From: Pseudoalteromonas sp. MSK9-3
Lineage (GTDB): Bacteria; Pseudomonadota; Gammaproteobacteria; Enterobacterales; Alteromonadaceae
DNA length: 64,000 nt
Assembly: GCF_003590335.1 (NCBI RefSeq)
Contig: NZ_MIET01000011.1
Location: 267,508-331,507, forward strand
Reading direction: 5' to 3'
Under the pieces are notes generated by a model. It was given only the letters and a program-made list of their open reading frames with translations, had not been told where the DNA came from and did not search any database. The position numbers and the translations under genes were made by a program. Of this stretch, positions 53,670-62,806 are shown piece after piece (within the stretch, counting starts at the first letter, position 1; every line of letters starts with the position of its first letter).

Positions 53670-55843
53670 CCATCAACGAGAGCAAAAAAACCGATGCCCT
53701 CGATATATTTTCTGATTTATTAGCTTTCTCAGATAGTGAAATGACCCTTGAGCTGTCTAAGATAAACAACCTAGACAATAAAGTTGCCGCAGAGGTTAAG
53801 CAGCTCATCTCCTCACACATCCGAAATAAACAAGACCACTTTTTACCACTTTTACTTTCTAACAGTGTAAATTTTGCACTTGGCAATAATGACCTATTGT
53901 TTTTAAGTGGGGAAATTATCGACGGTTTCAAGTTGATAGAACTCATAGGAGAAGGCGGCCAAGGAGTGGTTTATAAAGCTCAGCGCTGTGATGGAAAATT
54001 TGATCAAACCGTTGCCATAAAACTTCTTTACCCTGCACCTCACCTAACTGCCGGTATGACAACGCTTAACTACGAAGCTCAAAGCTTAGCTAAGTTCAGC
54101 CATCATGGCATAGTGCGCGTTTTTAATATTGGAGAATACCAACATTACTATTATATGGTTATGGACTATGTGCCTGGTTTACCGCTAAATACCTTCTTGT
54201 CCAAACGGAACTTATCCCTTGATCAAGCTTTTAGTATTTTTCTCGATATATGTGATGCATTAGAGCATGCACATAATCAGCAAATCCTGCATGCAGATAT
54301 AAAACCAAGTAACATATTGATAAATAGTAAAATGAAGCCGAGTTTGGTTGATTTTGGTATCGCGCGAGAGTCTCATTCTAGCTTATCCGTCAAATCAAAT
54401 ACAAAGCCTCTGGGCTTTACTCTAAACTTCTCAAGTCCCGAACAATTAAATGGTGATACTTTAAACTTTTCCAGTGATGTCTATTCTGCTGCTAAGGTGT
54501 TCCAATACGTCTTAAAAAACCACTTTCGACAAACGCAACTTAAAGTACGCCTGATTAATTCAGTCCTTGAACAAGCTTCTCTAAAAGAAGCGATTAATAG
54601 AACGCCAACAATCGCTGAACTTAGAAAATCACTGCAATCTGCATATGTATTAGACGTGTCAAAAATAAAGGATGTATCAAACACAGATAGATTCACATGC
54701 TATTGTGCAAAGTTTAAGCCTGTATTCACATACTTTTTCTTTATTTCAATTTTTTCGGCATCCTTTTTGTATGTTGTATCATCTAAAAACACAACTATTA
54801 GAGAGCAACAAACCAAGCAAAATCAAGCTATTGATTTTCTAAGCACACTCTTTACAGCACAAGAGAATAACGGTGAGTTTTATAAAATACTAAACAATGA
54901 CACTATGAAAGGAGGCAATACCCAGCCTCTCATTAGTCCTATTAATAACTTTGAGGGACATGGTAATTTTTTTTCTCCCTATGTCTTTACCAATCATGGA
55001 GGTAAAGTTAATGAAGAAATTAAATTGAAAGTCATACCCGATAGTATCAACATATCCGATCTATCACTTAAGGTTAAAGGCGGTGGCTATATTAGTAGTG
55101 ATGGGTATTATCACAACATATTTTATGACGATGGCATCCACACGGTCACCATTCAAGCTTTAAAATATAATAAAAAATATGAAAAATTAACTTTAAGGTT
55201 CGTAATTCGGAATGGGTCTGATTTACCAATAAAATTTAGCGATGTCACACCATATAACCCCTATTATACTAATATTCATTATTTAGCTATGCGAGGTATC
55301 GTCATTGGACGACCCTCTCATGATGGTAAACAACGAGTATTTCAACCTGAACAAGTTTCTAAACAAGCTGAAGCGCTTTCTATCCTTTTTCTATCCGCAC
55401 ACGAGAAAGGTCTAATTCAATTAAGTAAAACCGATAAATATTTTAAAAACCTAGTAATACATAATCAGCAAGGCTTTATTGAAGACTTCTCTTGGGCTAA
55501 TGCATACCTCAACTACGCCCATAAAGCTGGATTTTTACCATCGCCTCATGCTTTCAACCCAAAAAAGCCAGTTTCAAAAGAATGGCTAGCTGTAACTGTA
55601 AGTCAGCTTTTGCAGCTATATGACCCAAACCAACTCAAAAGTTATACACCGATTCACTTTAAAGATATGACCACCTTTAACGACTTAAAATCACTAAAGC
55701 ACGCACAACTATGCCACTTCTACAAATTTTGTAGCGCTGAAAGTAACTACTTTCACCCAAAAAAAATAGTTACCAGAGCCGAAGTTGCCGACATAGGCGC
55801 TAAGATCCTACAATTACCGGCAAGAAAAAACCACACTTTATAA
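53666..55843 (+). CDS. membrane Ser/Thr kinase with outer SLH-like repeats
   Basis: 725 residues. Kinase about 88-330: G-loop IGEGGQGVVYK (95-104), Lys119 in VAIKL, catalytic LHADIKPSN (Asp211), DFGIAR (229-234); HAD replaces the usual HRD. One membrane span about 352-371 (KPVFTYFFFISIFSASFLYVV-type). The extracytoplasmic part has an Ig-like segment (about 430-520), then three SLH-like units about 523-575 (FSDV...YY.NIHYLAMRGIVIG...F.PE..), 605-650 and 663-715 (HFKDM...F.PKK.VTRAEVADI). Related ECF-linked kinases usually end in TPR repeats, so this end is unusual. Forms a coupled pair with the sigma gene; probably signals from the envelope to the sigma factor. Confidence 0.8.
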   Translation: MTINESKKTDALDIFSDLLAFSDSEMTLELSKINNLDNKVAAEVKQLISSHIRNKQDHFLPLLLSNSVNFALGNNDLLFLSGEIIDGFKLIELIGEGGQGVVYKAQRCDGKFDQTVAIKLLYPAPHLTAGMTTLNYEAQSLAKFSHHGIVRVFNIGEYQHYYYMVMDYVPGLPLNTFLSKRNLSLDQAFSIFLDICDALEHAHNQQILHADIKPSNILINSKMKPSLVDFGIARESHSSLSVKSNTKPLGFTLNFSSPEQLNGDTLNFSSDVYSAAKVFQYVLKNHFRQTQLKVRLINSVLEQASLKEAINRTPTIAELRKSLQSAYVLDVSKIKDVSNTDRFTCYCAKFKPVFTYFFFISIFSASFLYVVSSKNTTIREQQTKQNQAIDFLSTLFTAQENNGEFYKILNNDTMKGGNTQPLISPINNFEGHGNFFSPYVFTNHGGKVNEEIKLKVIPDSINISDLSLKVKGGGYISSDGYYHNIFYDDGIHTVTIQALKYNKKYEKLTLRFVIRNGSDLPIKFSDVTPYNPYYTNIHYLAMRGIVIGRPSHDGKQRVFQPEQVSKQAEALSILFLSAHEKGLIQLSKTDKYFKNLVIHNQQGFIEDFSWANAYLNYAHKAGFLPSPHAFNPKKPVSKEWLAVTVSQLLQLYDPNQLKSYTPIHFKDMTTFNDLKSLKHAQLCHFYKFCSAESNYFHPKKIVTRAEVADIGAKILQLPARKNHTL

Positions 55844-56156
55844 CTAGTTACTGAAATTTATAAGTCGTTTTAGCTCTCCCGTAAATAGTAATTAACACCA
55901 AGCCAATCAAAAAATGAAAAAAAACAAGTCAATTGCGTGCCTTTTCCCCAGAAAAAAACTACGTAAATTTCTTATCACTGCAAAGCATATAGTACTGCGC
56001 TTTTTAATATACAAAGCCCAACTATAAGACTGATGAGTATGGCTTATTGTAAGGTCACTAATTTACCATATACCGGAACCATAAGGTCAAGATGTACGGC
56101 AGTAAACCTTTAATTTAATTAACACTCAAGATAAACGCTCGATAAGGATTTATCAT
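55844..56156. other. non-coding region between kinase and Cys/His protein genes
   Basis: About 310 bases, AT-rich, no gene. Two copies of TAAGGTCA occur near 56050 and 56085. A good Shine-Dalgarno (AAGGA, eight bases from ATG 56157) ends the region. No terminator for the kinase recognised. It could hold the promoter recognised by the adjacent sigma factor, but no consensus was assigned. Confidence 0.5.
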
Positions 56157-56795
56157 ATGAAACTCATAAAAAGTTTACTATTTCTTTTTGTAATTATTCA
56201 ATCACAAGGCTTATACGCCCAAGATTATAAATTTGCCACCCTAAAACCCGGTGTCAAAAACGACTTAGAGAGTTTAATTTCAAACTCTAATAATTTCTCT
56301 AGAGAAACAGACCATGTTTTTGGTGGAAGTATTCTATATTTAAAATACACAAACAATATTGCCAATATATTTAAAAAGTACGGTTCAACAAGTGCTAGTA
56401 AGCATGATAGTAGATATATAACCTCTTTAAATGACCTAATTTCGGTTGGTGAAAGCTTCGATACTTACTTTCAATGCGTTCAATTTATTAGAGCTTTATC
56501 TGATGCTGAGCATACAAGCCATTGGCGTTGGAGTGGTGCAAAGTTAAATTCATCTATGTATCTAAAATGGCGAGTAATTGCAAAATTCAAGTCTAACGGT
56601 AAATACTGGCAACCAGGAGATTCAAAGCCATATGGTCATGTGGCTATTGCTATCGGCTCTAATTCAAATGGCGTATACGTAATCGATCAAAACTGGGAAG
56701 GTAATGGTACCGCTGATTATGGAAAAGTTTCTGTACACTTGCTCCCATGGCATGAAGCAGAAAATTACTCACTCTTAACAGTTCCAAAGACTTAG
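56157..56795 (+). CDS. secreted CHAP/NlpC-like Cys-His protein (BPSL0067-type)
   Basis: 212 residues, signal peptide 1-21 (cleavage after YAQ). Cys107 in YFQCVQFIRALSD, His161 in YGHVAIAIGS and Asp177/Asn179 in YVIDQNW make a typical Cys-His-(Asp/Asn) triad of the papain-like NlpC/P60/CHAP group, as in BPSL0067-type proteins. Suggests a peptidoglycan amidase or endopeptidase, by resemblance only. It follows the SLH kinase, so it may belong to the same envelope circuit. Confidence 0.7.
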   Translation: MKLIKSLLFLFVIIQSQGLYAQDYKFATLKPGVKNDLESLISNSNNFSRETDHVFGGSILYLKYTNNIANIFKKYGSTSASKHDSRYITSLNDLISVGESFDTYFQCVQFIRALSDAEHTSHWRWSGAKLNSSMYLKWRVIAKFKSNGKYWQPGDSKPYGHVAIAIGSNSNGVYVIDQNWEGNGTADYGKVSVHLLPWHEAENYSLLTVPKT

Positions 56796-57018
56796 TTTAA
56801 AGGATTCATACCATCACTTAAATAACATTGATGGTATGAATCCCATACAGTTGAACTTATGAAGGAAAATAATAAGAATAGTATTTGATAAGCACAAAGT
56901 ATAATAAATCGCCTCATATAAATCTGTAACTGCTATCGTGTATCGGTACTTTCCTTCACATTTACTTCACAGCCAATCATTTACCTTGTTCCACTCCATA
57001 CAGCACGGGTACGAGTAC

Positions 57019-58257
57019 ATGATGAACATAATTAGAACATTGATAGTGATCACCGCTTTAATAATGATGAGTGGCTGTAACATAATAAATATTTTTAAAT
57101 TACGCAGTGCAAACGATGACGTCGTGCCAAATTGGCATAGCCAATTCAATCAATTTGATATAAAAACAGATTACATTGGTGAAAAAACGTTTATATACGG
57201 CAGTATTAATGGCGTTGATAATTTCAAATTTTTGATAGACACCGGTGCTTCATTTACTATCCTACTTGATTCCCCAAAAGTACGTGCCTTAACGTTACCT
57301 AAAGGCTACGAGTTACAACTAGGCGGTTGGGGGGATGAAGAAGACAGCCAAAGCCATCAAATTACTATGGATTCACTCAAATTCGGTGATTTGGAAGTTC
57401 GTCAATTTCATGGGGCGTTTATTAAGACCAGCAAAACCCGCTATTTTGACCGCCCTGACGAGTTAATCTTCGACGGTGTGATTGGCCATGATTTATTACG
57501 CCATTTTTCTTGGACATTTAATAAAAAAGCAAATCAAGTCAGTGTTTCAAAGCACCCTTTCACCCCGTCAAAAAATACTTACGCAATCCCTTTTGATATT
57601 TTTATGAGCAAGCTCTATGTTGAAGGCAAAGTAGATTTTGGCGACCAACATACTACTCAGCAAGACATTATTATTGATACCGGTAGCCGACATTATTTAA
57701 AGCTCAGTGCACAATACCTAGAAAACCATAAAATCCCTTTGCCTCCAGCATATGTGACAGGCGCAGATATAGGCCTAAGTGGTAAAACGGAGCATAAGCG
57801 CGTTAGTTTACCAAGTGTAAGCTTTGGAAAGTTAACACTGCCCCACATTAAAACAAATTTAATAGAGAACGCCGATGAAGATGACTATTGGGTGATTGGT
57901 AACGGCATATTTAATCAATTTGAAACCACGGTTGACTACTTTAGCAAAACGCTTTATCTAACCCCAATTAGCAATCATAAAATGACAATTCGCTACAACT
58001 TAATGGGCTTAGAAGTCCGTAAGTTATTATCAGGTGAGTTCTTAGTGCGTTATGTTATGCCTAACTTACCCGGCGAGGGAGCTGGCATAAAAGCAGGAGA
58101 TGTCATTACGCATCTAAATACAATCCCAACTAAAAAAATCTCTAAAGATGAATGGCTAACTTATAGCACACACCCAGCCACGTACACGCTATGCTTAGAA
58201 AACAAAGCCTGTGTTGAGTTAACCAGTCAGCACATACCCGGCTATTCTACTCATTAA
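57019..58257 (+). CDS. aspartic protease-like PDZ lipoprotein (two retropepsin domains)
   Basis: About 412 residues. Lipoprotein signal with lipobox MSGC. Two retropepsin units in one chain: FLIDTGASFTILL followed by FDGVIGHDLL, and IIIDTGSRHYLKL followed by WVIGNGIF, so each has the DTG and the hydrophobic-hydrophobic-Gly motif. C-terminal PDZ (EFLVRYVMPNLPGEGAGIKAGDVITHLNTIPTKKIS). A single-chain dimeric protease could thus form. Predicted outer-membrane-anchored, periplasm-facing. Start ATG 57019 (or 57022); the longer frame to 56938 lacks a signal peptide. Substrate unknown. Confidence 0.82.
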   Translation: MMNIIRTLIVITALIMMSGCNIINIFKLRSANDDVVPNWHSQFNQFDIKTDYIGEKTFIYGSINGVDNFKFLIDTGASFTILLDSPKVRALTLPKGYELQLGGWGDEEDSQSHQITMDSLKFGDLEVRQFHGAFIKTSKTRYFDRPDELIFDGVIGHDLLRHFSWTFNKKANQVSVSKHPFTPSKNTYAIPFDIFMSKLYVEGKVDFGDQHTTQQDIIIDTGSRHYLKLSAQYLENHKIPLPPAYVTGADIGLSGKTEHKRVSLPSVSFGKLTLPHIKTNLIENADEDDYWVIGNGIFNQFETTVDYFSKTLYLTPISNHKMTIRYNLMGLEVRKLLSGEFLVRYVMPNLPGEGAGIKAGDVITHLNTIPTKKISKDEWLTYSTHPATYTLCLENKACVELTSQHIPGYSTH

Positions 58258-58289
58258 ATTTTTCGGCCAGTGGTTACGCTGGCCTTTGA

Positions 58290-58851
58290 CTCAACTTCGG
58301 TTTATTAAAAACAGCTGGCGGTGTTTATATTATTGATAGCACAAAGGATCGCGTTTATCATTTGAAATCGGCCACCTTTGAACTTGCTCATTTTTTAAAC
58401 AGAAAATTATTTACTGCGGGTCGTATTGGGCCGGCGGGTATTGCGGTACTCCCAAATAGCGATTTAATTATAGGGCTATACTCTGAAGGTACGTTAGTGC
58501 GCGCAACGATAGATAAAGAAGGAGATAAACCAGCCTTCTCTCAACTAAACCTGCAACGAAGATTAGAAAATTCTGATGGATTATATCCTCTTCCAAATGG
58601 CCGATTACTCGTATCAGAAGTCGCACCTATTTCTGGCAGTGGTAGACTGAGTATTATCGATTTACTTGCTCGCCCTTATCCAGTCACCACAATCGTTAAT
58701 GATTTAGCATCTCCATTAAACTTAACATTTAAGAAACAATGAGTTGTTTATAACCGAAAGCCGTATTCGCCACCTGTTACTGCCAGATGGTAAAAGTCCA
58801 GAACCCGATATATTTTTCATAAGAAGGGTAAACCTACAAGCTCTACTTTAA
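58290..58851 (+). pseudogene. remnant of an SMP-30/NHL-like beta-propeller gene
   Basis: An open frame from 58290 (after TGA at 58287) reads GGVYIIDSTKDRVYHLKSATFELAHFL, then LFTAGRIGPAGIAVLPNSDLIIG and LENSDGLYPLPNGRLLVSEV, a propeller of the SMP-30/gluconolactonase type, but without start or N-terminal half. At 58737 it ends TFKKQ-stop, while the next frame continues NNELFITESRIRHLLLPDGKSP to 58851. A one-base shift thus splits it. Both ends are damaged, so it is inactive. Confidence 0.75.
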
Positions 58852-59307
58852 GTGAATTTAACACATATTTGTAGGCCAGATTATCACGCATGTGTGATTT
58901 AGGCCTTGAATATTATTTAATTAATTTTAGTCCTTCAAAAATTAAAGCCAAATCCAATAAATTAAGAAAATCCCTTTATAAAAACAAGGTTTCGACCCAT
59001 ACACCAAACAAAAAATTAACACCCGTGACTTTTAGGATAATAAAGTGTACCTTACTCAGCTTGAATATTATTTATATGTTAAAAGCAGGTACTTAGAAGC
59101 GTGTCATCCTAAAAACCTGGGGGTTATAACTAACAACAACCTTAAAACCTTTGTTCTACAGGCTATTTTTTAACAAAACTATAATGCTCACTTTAGCCGT
59201 TTTAAATAGCAAGTTATTGCTATAAACCGCTGTTCTCATCGTAATATCTGACTCAGATATATAACAAAGCACACAATGTGCATACTTTACAATAACAAGG
59301 AAGAATA
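58852..59307. other. non-coding region before the ABC exporter
   Basis: About 455 bases, AT-rich. A weak 68-codon open frame at 58890-59096 lacks support. CTTGAATATTATTTA occurs twice (58905-58919, 59060-59074). Inverted segments around 58872-58905 (AGGCC/GGCCT, ATCAC/GTGAT) form a weak hairpin. GGAAG seven bases before ATG 59308 is a fair Shine-Dalgarno. It looks like decayed or intergenic DNA after the pseudogene. Confidence 0.5.
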
Positions 59308-59994
59308 ATGTTAAAAATGAAGAGTCTATCTAAAGCGTTTCTTACGGATGCAGTAAAAACGCAAGCGTTACACCCCTTCGATCTTACCATTGAGCAAGGT
59401 GAGTTTGTCAGTGTTATCGGCCCTTCAGGTTCAGGTAAAACTACTTTTTTGAATATTACAGGGTTGCTCGAAGAGCATTCGGACGGATCATATGAATTAG
59501 ATGGGCAAGATGTCGCACAATTTACCGATAAAAAAAAGTCAGCCTATCGAAACGAAAAAATTGGATTTGTCTTTCAGAGTTTTAACCTCATTCCCGAACT
59601 CAACCTCTATGACAACGTCGATATGCCGCTGCGCTATAGAAAGTTTACCCGTGATGAACGCGACAAGCGCATTATGCAAGCACTTGAACAAGTCGGGCTC
59701 GCAGGACGAAAAGCTCATTATCCAACTCAGCTTTCCGGTGGCCAACAGCAACGCGTTGCTATCGCCCGAGCCATTGCGGGTACCCCTTCCGTTATTTTAG
59801 CCGATGAGCCAACCGGTAACCTCGACTCAAAAATGGCAGAAGGCATCATGTCATTACTTAAAGACATCAACGCTGCGGGCACAAGTATCATCATGGTGAC
59901 TCATGATAATGAGCAAGCTGCTCAGGCAAAGCGTATTGTGCAAATCAAAGATGGACACTTATCTGAATACACACAACAAAAAGCGATAGCATAA
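59308..59994 (+). CDS. ABC transporter ATPase, LolD/MacB-like
   Basis: 228 residues. Seen: Walker [10 protein letters not shown] (about residue 37), Q-loop [10 protein letters not shown], signature [14 protein letters not shown], Walker [14 protein letters not shown]-loop TH. The NLD extension and short length are typical of MacB/LolD-type ATPases. First of three genes; the two FtsX-like permeases follow 12 and 11 bases apart. Confidence 0.9.
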   Translation: MLKMKSLSKAFLTDAVKTQALHPFDLTIEQGEFVSVIGPSGSGKTTFLNITGLLEEHSDGSYELDGQDVAQFTDKKKSAYRNEKIGFVFQSFNLIPELNLYDNVDMPLRYRKFTRDERDKRIMQALEQVGLAGRKAHYPTQLSGGQQQRVAIARAIAGTPSVILADEPTGNLDSKMAEGIMSLLKDINAAGTSIIMVTHDNEQAAQAKRIVQIKDGHLSEYTQQKAIA

Positions 59995-60006
59995 GGGTCA
60001 TCAAGG

Positions 60007-61323
60007 ATGTATTTTTATTATTTCAAACTTGCCCTGCTGAGCCTGCGCAAAACACCGCTGTTAACCTTGCTAATGGTCGCAATGATAGCAATTGGTATTG
60101 GTGCAACCATGACCACTTACACCATCAGTTATATGATGTCCAAAGACCCAATCCCGAATAAAAGTGCCAACTTATATCAAGTTCAGCTTGATAGCATGAA
60201 TTACGAATTTGCTGATGGTAATATTTTGCCGATTACGATTTCGTATCAAGACGTTCAAGCATTACTAAAATCGGATATACCAAAAAATCACGTTGCGCTT
60301 AGTGCTATTCAGGCAGAAATTAGCCCGATCAATAACGAAGAAAGAGAGCCGAGGAACTTAGAAGTTCGGTCCACAACCAGTGATTTCTTCACTATGTTTG
60401 AAGTGCCTTTTTTGTATGGCGGAGGCTGGAGCGAACAAGATGGCAAAGATGCGGCTCAAGTAGCTGTTTTATCAAAAGAAACTAACGGTTGGCTATTCAA
60501 TGGTGAAAACTCTGTTGGTAGAACCTTTTACTTTGGGGAAGATACCTACCGAGTCATTGGGGTCTTAGACGATTGGAACCCACTTCCTAAGTTTTACGCT
60601 CTTCAAAACGAAGCGTTTAAAAAACCGAATGGTCTATTTATCCCTTTCAATACGCAAATTAAAAATGAACTACTCACTTTAAAACTCATGAATAGTTACT
60701 GTTGGAAGGAGCCTGACGACCAGTCTTTTGCTGCCTTACTTGCATCTGAATGTATGTGGGTCGTTTTTTGGGTAGAACTCTCGAACGAGCAAGATCGTGA
60801 ACAGTATCAAACATTTATTGATAACCATGCTAAAGAGCAACAAGCACTGGGCCGATTCCCTCGTCGTATCTTTAATAAACTTCTCCCATTACAAGAATAC
60901 CTGATAGTCGAAGAAATTGTGAGTGATGACAGTAAACTGGCTGTTTGGTTAGCTGCTTTATTTTTATTAGTGTGTTTACTTAATTGTATGAGCCTTATGA
61001 TTGCTAAGTTTGATGCGAAGGCGGGCGAAATTGGATTACGTCGAGCTGTGGGAGCAAGTCAAAATGATATCATCAAACAATTTGCAATTGAGTTATCGGT
61101 GATAGGCCTAGTGGGCGGGTTACTTGGGTTAGTTTTTGCAAAGCTTGGGCTCATTGCAGCAGCAAATACCTATCATTATTTACACTCTGGTTTGATGCAA
61201 ATGAATAGCCAACTCCTTATAAGCACTGTGATTTTAGCAGTTTCTTCAAGTTTAGTATTTGGACTTTATCCAATTATTAAAGCAAGTCAGATGCAGCCAT
61301 CAAGCCAACTTAAAAGCTTATAG
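60007..61323 (+). CDS. FtsX/MacB-like ABC transporter permease 1
   Basis: 438 residues. First span about 15-38, a large periplasmic MacB-PCD-like region (about 45-310), then spans near 310-335, 360-385 and 400-420. The cytoplasmic loop motif AGEIGLRRAVGASQNDIIKQFAIE is the FtsX-family coupling helix. Heterodimer partner of the next permease. No RND-type adaptor gene is seen in the window, unlike MacAB-type systems. Substrate unknown; may export peptide or extract lipoproteins. Confidence 0.87.
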   Translation: MYFYYFKLALLSLRKTPLLTLLMVAMIAIGIGATMTTYTISYMMSKDPIPNKSANLYQVQLDSMNYEFADGNILPITISYQDVQALLKSDIPKNHVALSAIQAEISPINNEEREPRNLEVRSTTSDFFTMFEVPFLYGGGWSEQDGKDAAQVAVLSKETNGWLFNGENSVGRTFYFGEDTYRVIGVLDDWNPLPKFYALQNEAFKKPNGLFIPFNTQIKNELLTLKLMNSYCWKEPDDQSFAALLASECMWVVFWVELSNEQDREQYQTFIDNHAKEQQALGRFPRRIFNKLLPLQEYLIVEEIVSDDSKLAVWLAALFLLVCLLNCMSLMIAKFDAKAGEIGLRRAVGASQNDIIKQFAIELSVIGLVGGLLGLVFAKLGLIAAANTYHYLHSGLMQMNSQLLISTVILAVSSSLVFGLYPIIKASQMQPSSQLKSL

Positions 61324-61334
61324 GATATATAAAA

Positions 61335-62537
61335 ATGCGTGATTTTTTACCTATCATAAAAACATTTAAAAAGAAAAAAACGACCCCTATTCTATTGGCA
61401 TTTCAAATTGCAGTGACCTTTATGGTGCTCGTAAATGCCATTTATATGATTCATGAACGCAACGAGTTAATAGCAAGCCCTGTCGGAGTCGACATACACA
61501 ATACACTTGTCGTTATTACTAATTTATCTGATGAACAAGGCGATTTAGCCAATCAACTAGAAGATGACTTAATCGCGTTAAAAAATATTTATGGCGTTGT
61601 TAACGCAGCGCCGATGACTGCACTACCACTTGAAGGCTGGGGAGCTTTTTTAGAATTTAGGTTCGATCCAGACGAAGAATATGTGGCCTTTGGCGGCTAT
61701 TTTGGCTCCAACGAGGATGTGATTGACGCTTTAGGGCTTAAATTAATCGCAGGAGAAAGTTTTTCTGCGTCAGATATACAGACAACTGAGCTAAATGGTC
61801 TGCATAAATCGGCTAAAATACTTATCACCAAAGCCTTAGCAAAAAAAATATCTCCAGATGACTGGAGGGCAATACTGGGTAAAAGTATCTATTACTACAA
61901 AGAGCCTCATGAAGTAATCGGCGTAATAGAACAACTACAAAATGCATGGAGTTCATGGAGTGCGGTTGAATACACGGTTATTTCGTCAGTACGAGAAACT
62001 AACCAAAGTCAACGCTATATAATTCGCATTGAACCAGGGCAACTAGAGAACGTCATGAAAGCAATACCCGACGCACTACTCACACATGCTTTCAAACGAA
62101 TAGAAACGATTGAGCCTTTAAGTGAAGTAAAAAAACGTAGCTATCAAGAAGATGTCGCAACCAATCAATTACTCACATCGGTCTGCATTGGCTTAACTAT
62201 TATCACCTTAATTGGGATTTTAGGGCAGGCTAAATTTACAATTAACCGACGGATAAAGCAAATTGGTACCCGGCGTGCACTCGGGGCCAGTAAATCTCAA
62301 GTAGTTGGTTACTTTATGTTAGAAAATGCCATCATATCAACAATAGGCGTCGTAATAGGCATACTCGCCGCAATCATACTCAATAACCAATTTGTGGAAC
62401 TACTTTCAATCACTCCAGTACCTGTAAACTTTTTACTATTCGGTGCTATTGCGATTATATTACTCGGCCAATTAGCCGTAGCGTATCCGGTGAGTCAAGC
62501 GGCTAAAGTGTCACCTGCTATAACAACGAAAGGCTAA
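61335..62537 (+). CDS. FtsX/MacB-like ABC transporter permease 2
   Basis: 400 residues. First span about 17-37, periplasmic region to about 275, then three spans (near 280-300, 330-355, 370-392). IKQIGTRRALGASKSQVVGYFMLENAII is the same FtsX-family motif as in permease 1. Eleven bases after it, so one operon. The pair with a single ATPase gives a MacB-like heteromer. Confidence 0.87.
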   Translation: MRDFLPIIKTFKKKKTTPILLAFQIAVTFMVLVNAIYMIHERNELIASPVGVDIHNTLVVITNLSDEQGDLANQLEDDLIALKNIYGVVNAAPMTALPLEGWGAFLEFRFDPDEEYVAFGGYFGSNEDVIDALGLKLIAGESFSASDIQTTELNGLHKSAKILITKALAKKISPDDWRAILGKSIYYYKEPHEVIGVIEQLQNAWSSWSAVEYTVISSVRETNQSQRYIIRIEPGQLENVMKAIPDALLTHAFKRIETIEPLSEVKKRSYQEDVATNQLLTSVCIGLTIITLIGILGQAKFTINRRIKQIGTRRALGASKSQVVGYFMLENAIISTIGVVIGILAAIILNNQFVELLSITPVPVNFLLFGAIAIILLGQLAVAYPVSQAAKVSPAITTKG

Positions 62538-62545
62538 TAGCCATA

Positions 62546-62574
62546 GCCCCTATTGCCAAAAAAAGCATAGGGGC
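62546..62574 (+). terminator. possible 3' hairpin after the ABC operon
   Basis: An 8-bp stem (62546-62553 with 62567-62574, GCCCCTAT) lies nine bases after the operon stop. It has a 13-base loop and no U-tract, so it is a weak terminator or a stabiliser. Confidence 0.35.
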
Positions 62575-62670
62575 AAGCTGTTTATTGGTGCTGTAAGTAA
62601 ACGTTAAATTGCCTTAGTTAATAGCTATACCACCTACCCTTCGTTACACCTACCGTGTTATAGGCGTTCT

Positions 62671-62708
62671 CGTAAATAAACCCGCATACTTAACGTAAAT
62701 AAACCCGC
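62671..62708. repeat. 15-bp direct repeat
   Basis: CGTAAATAAACCCGC occurs at 62671-62685 and 62694-62708, start-to-start distance 23 bases. It lies between the ABC operon and the PD40 gene. Only two copies; function unknown. Confidence 0.6.
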
Positions 62709-62806
62709 GCTTACTTAATAACTGTACCCTGCCCTCTTTTCTTCGCCTGAAGAAGCTGTCCCAATGCACATGGCTAGATTAAGAAAAACACATATGATTC
62801 AGAAGT

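Noticed and set aside
58890..59096. 68-codon open frame in the gap before the ABC operon.
   Set aside because: Lys-rich composition typical of random AT-rich DNA, no ribosome-binding site, no recognisable motif.
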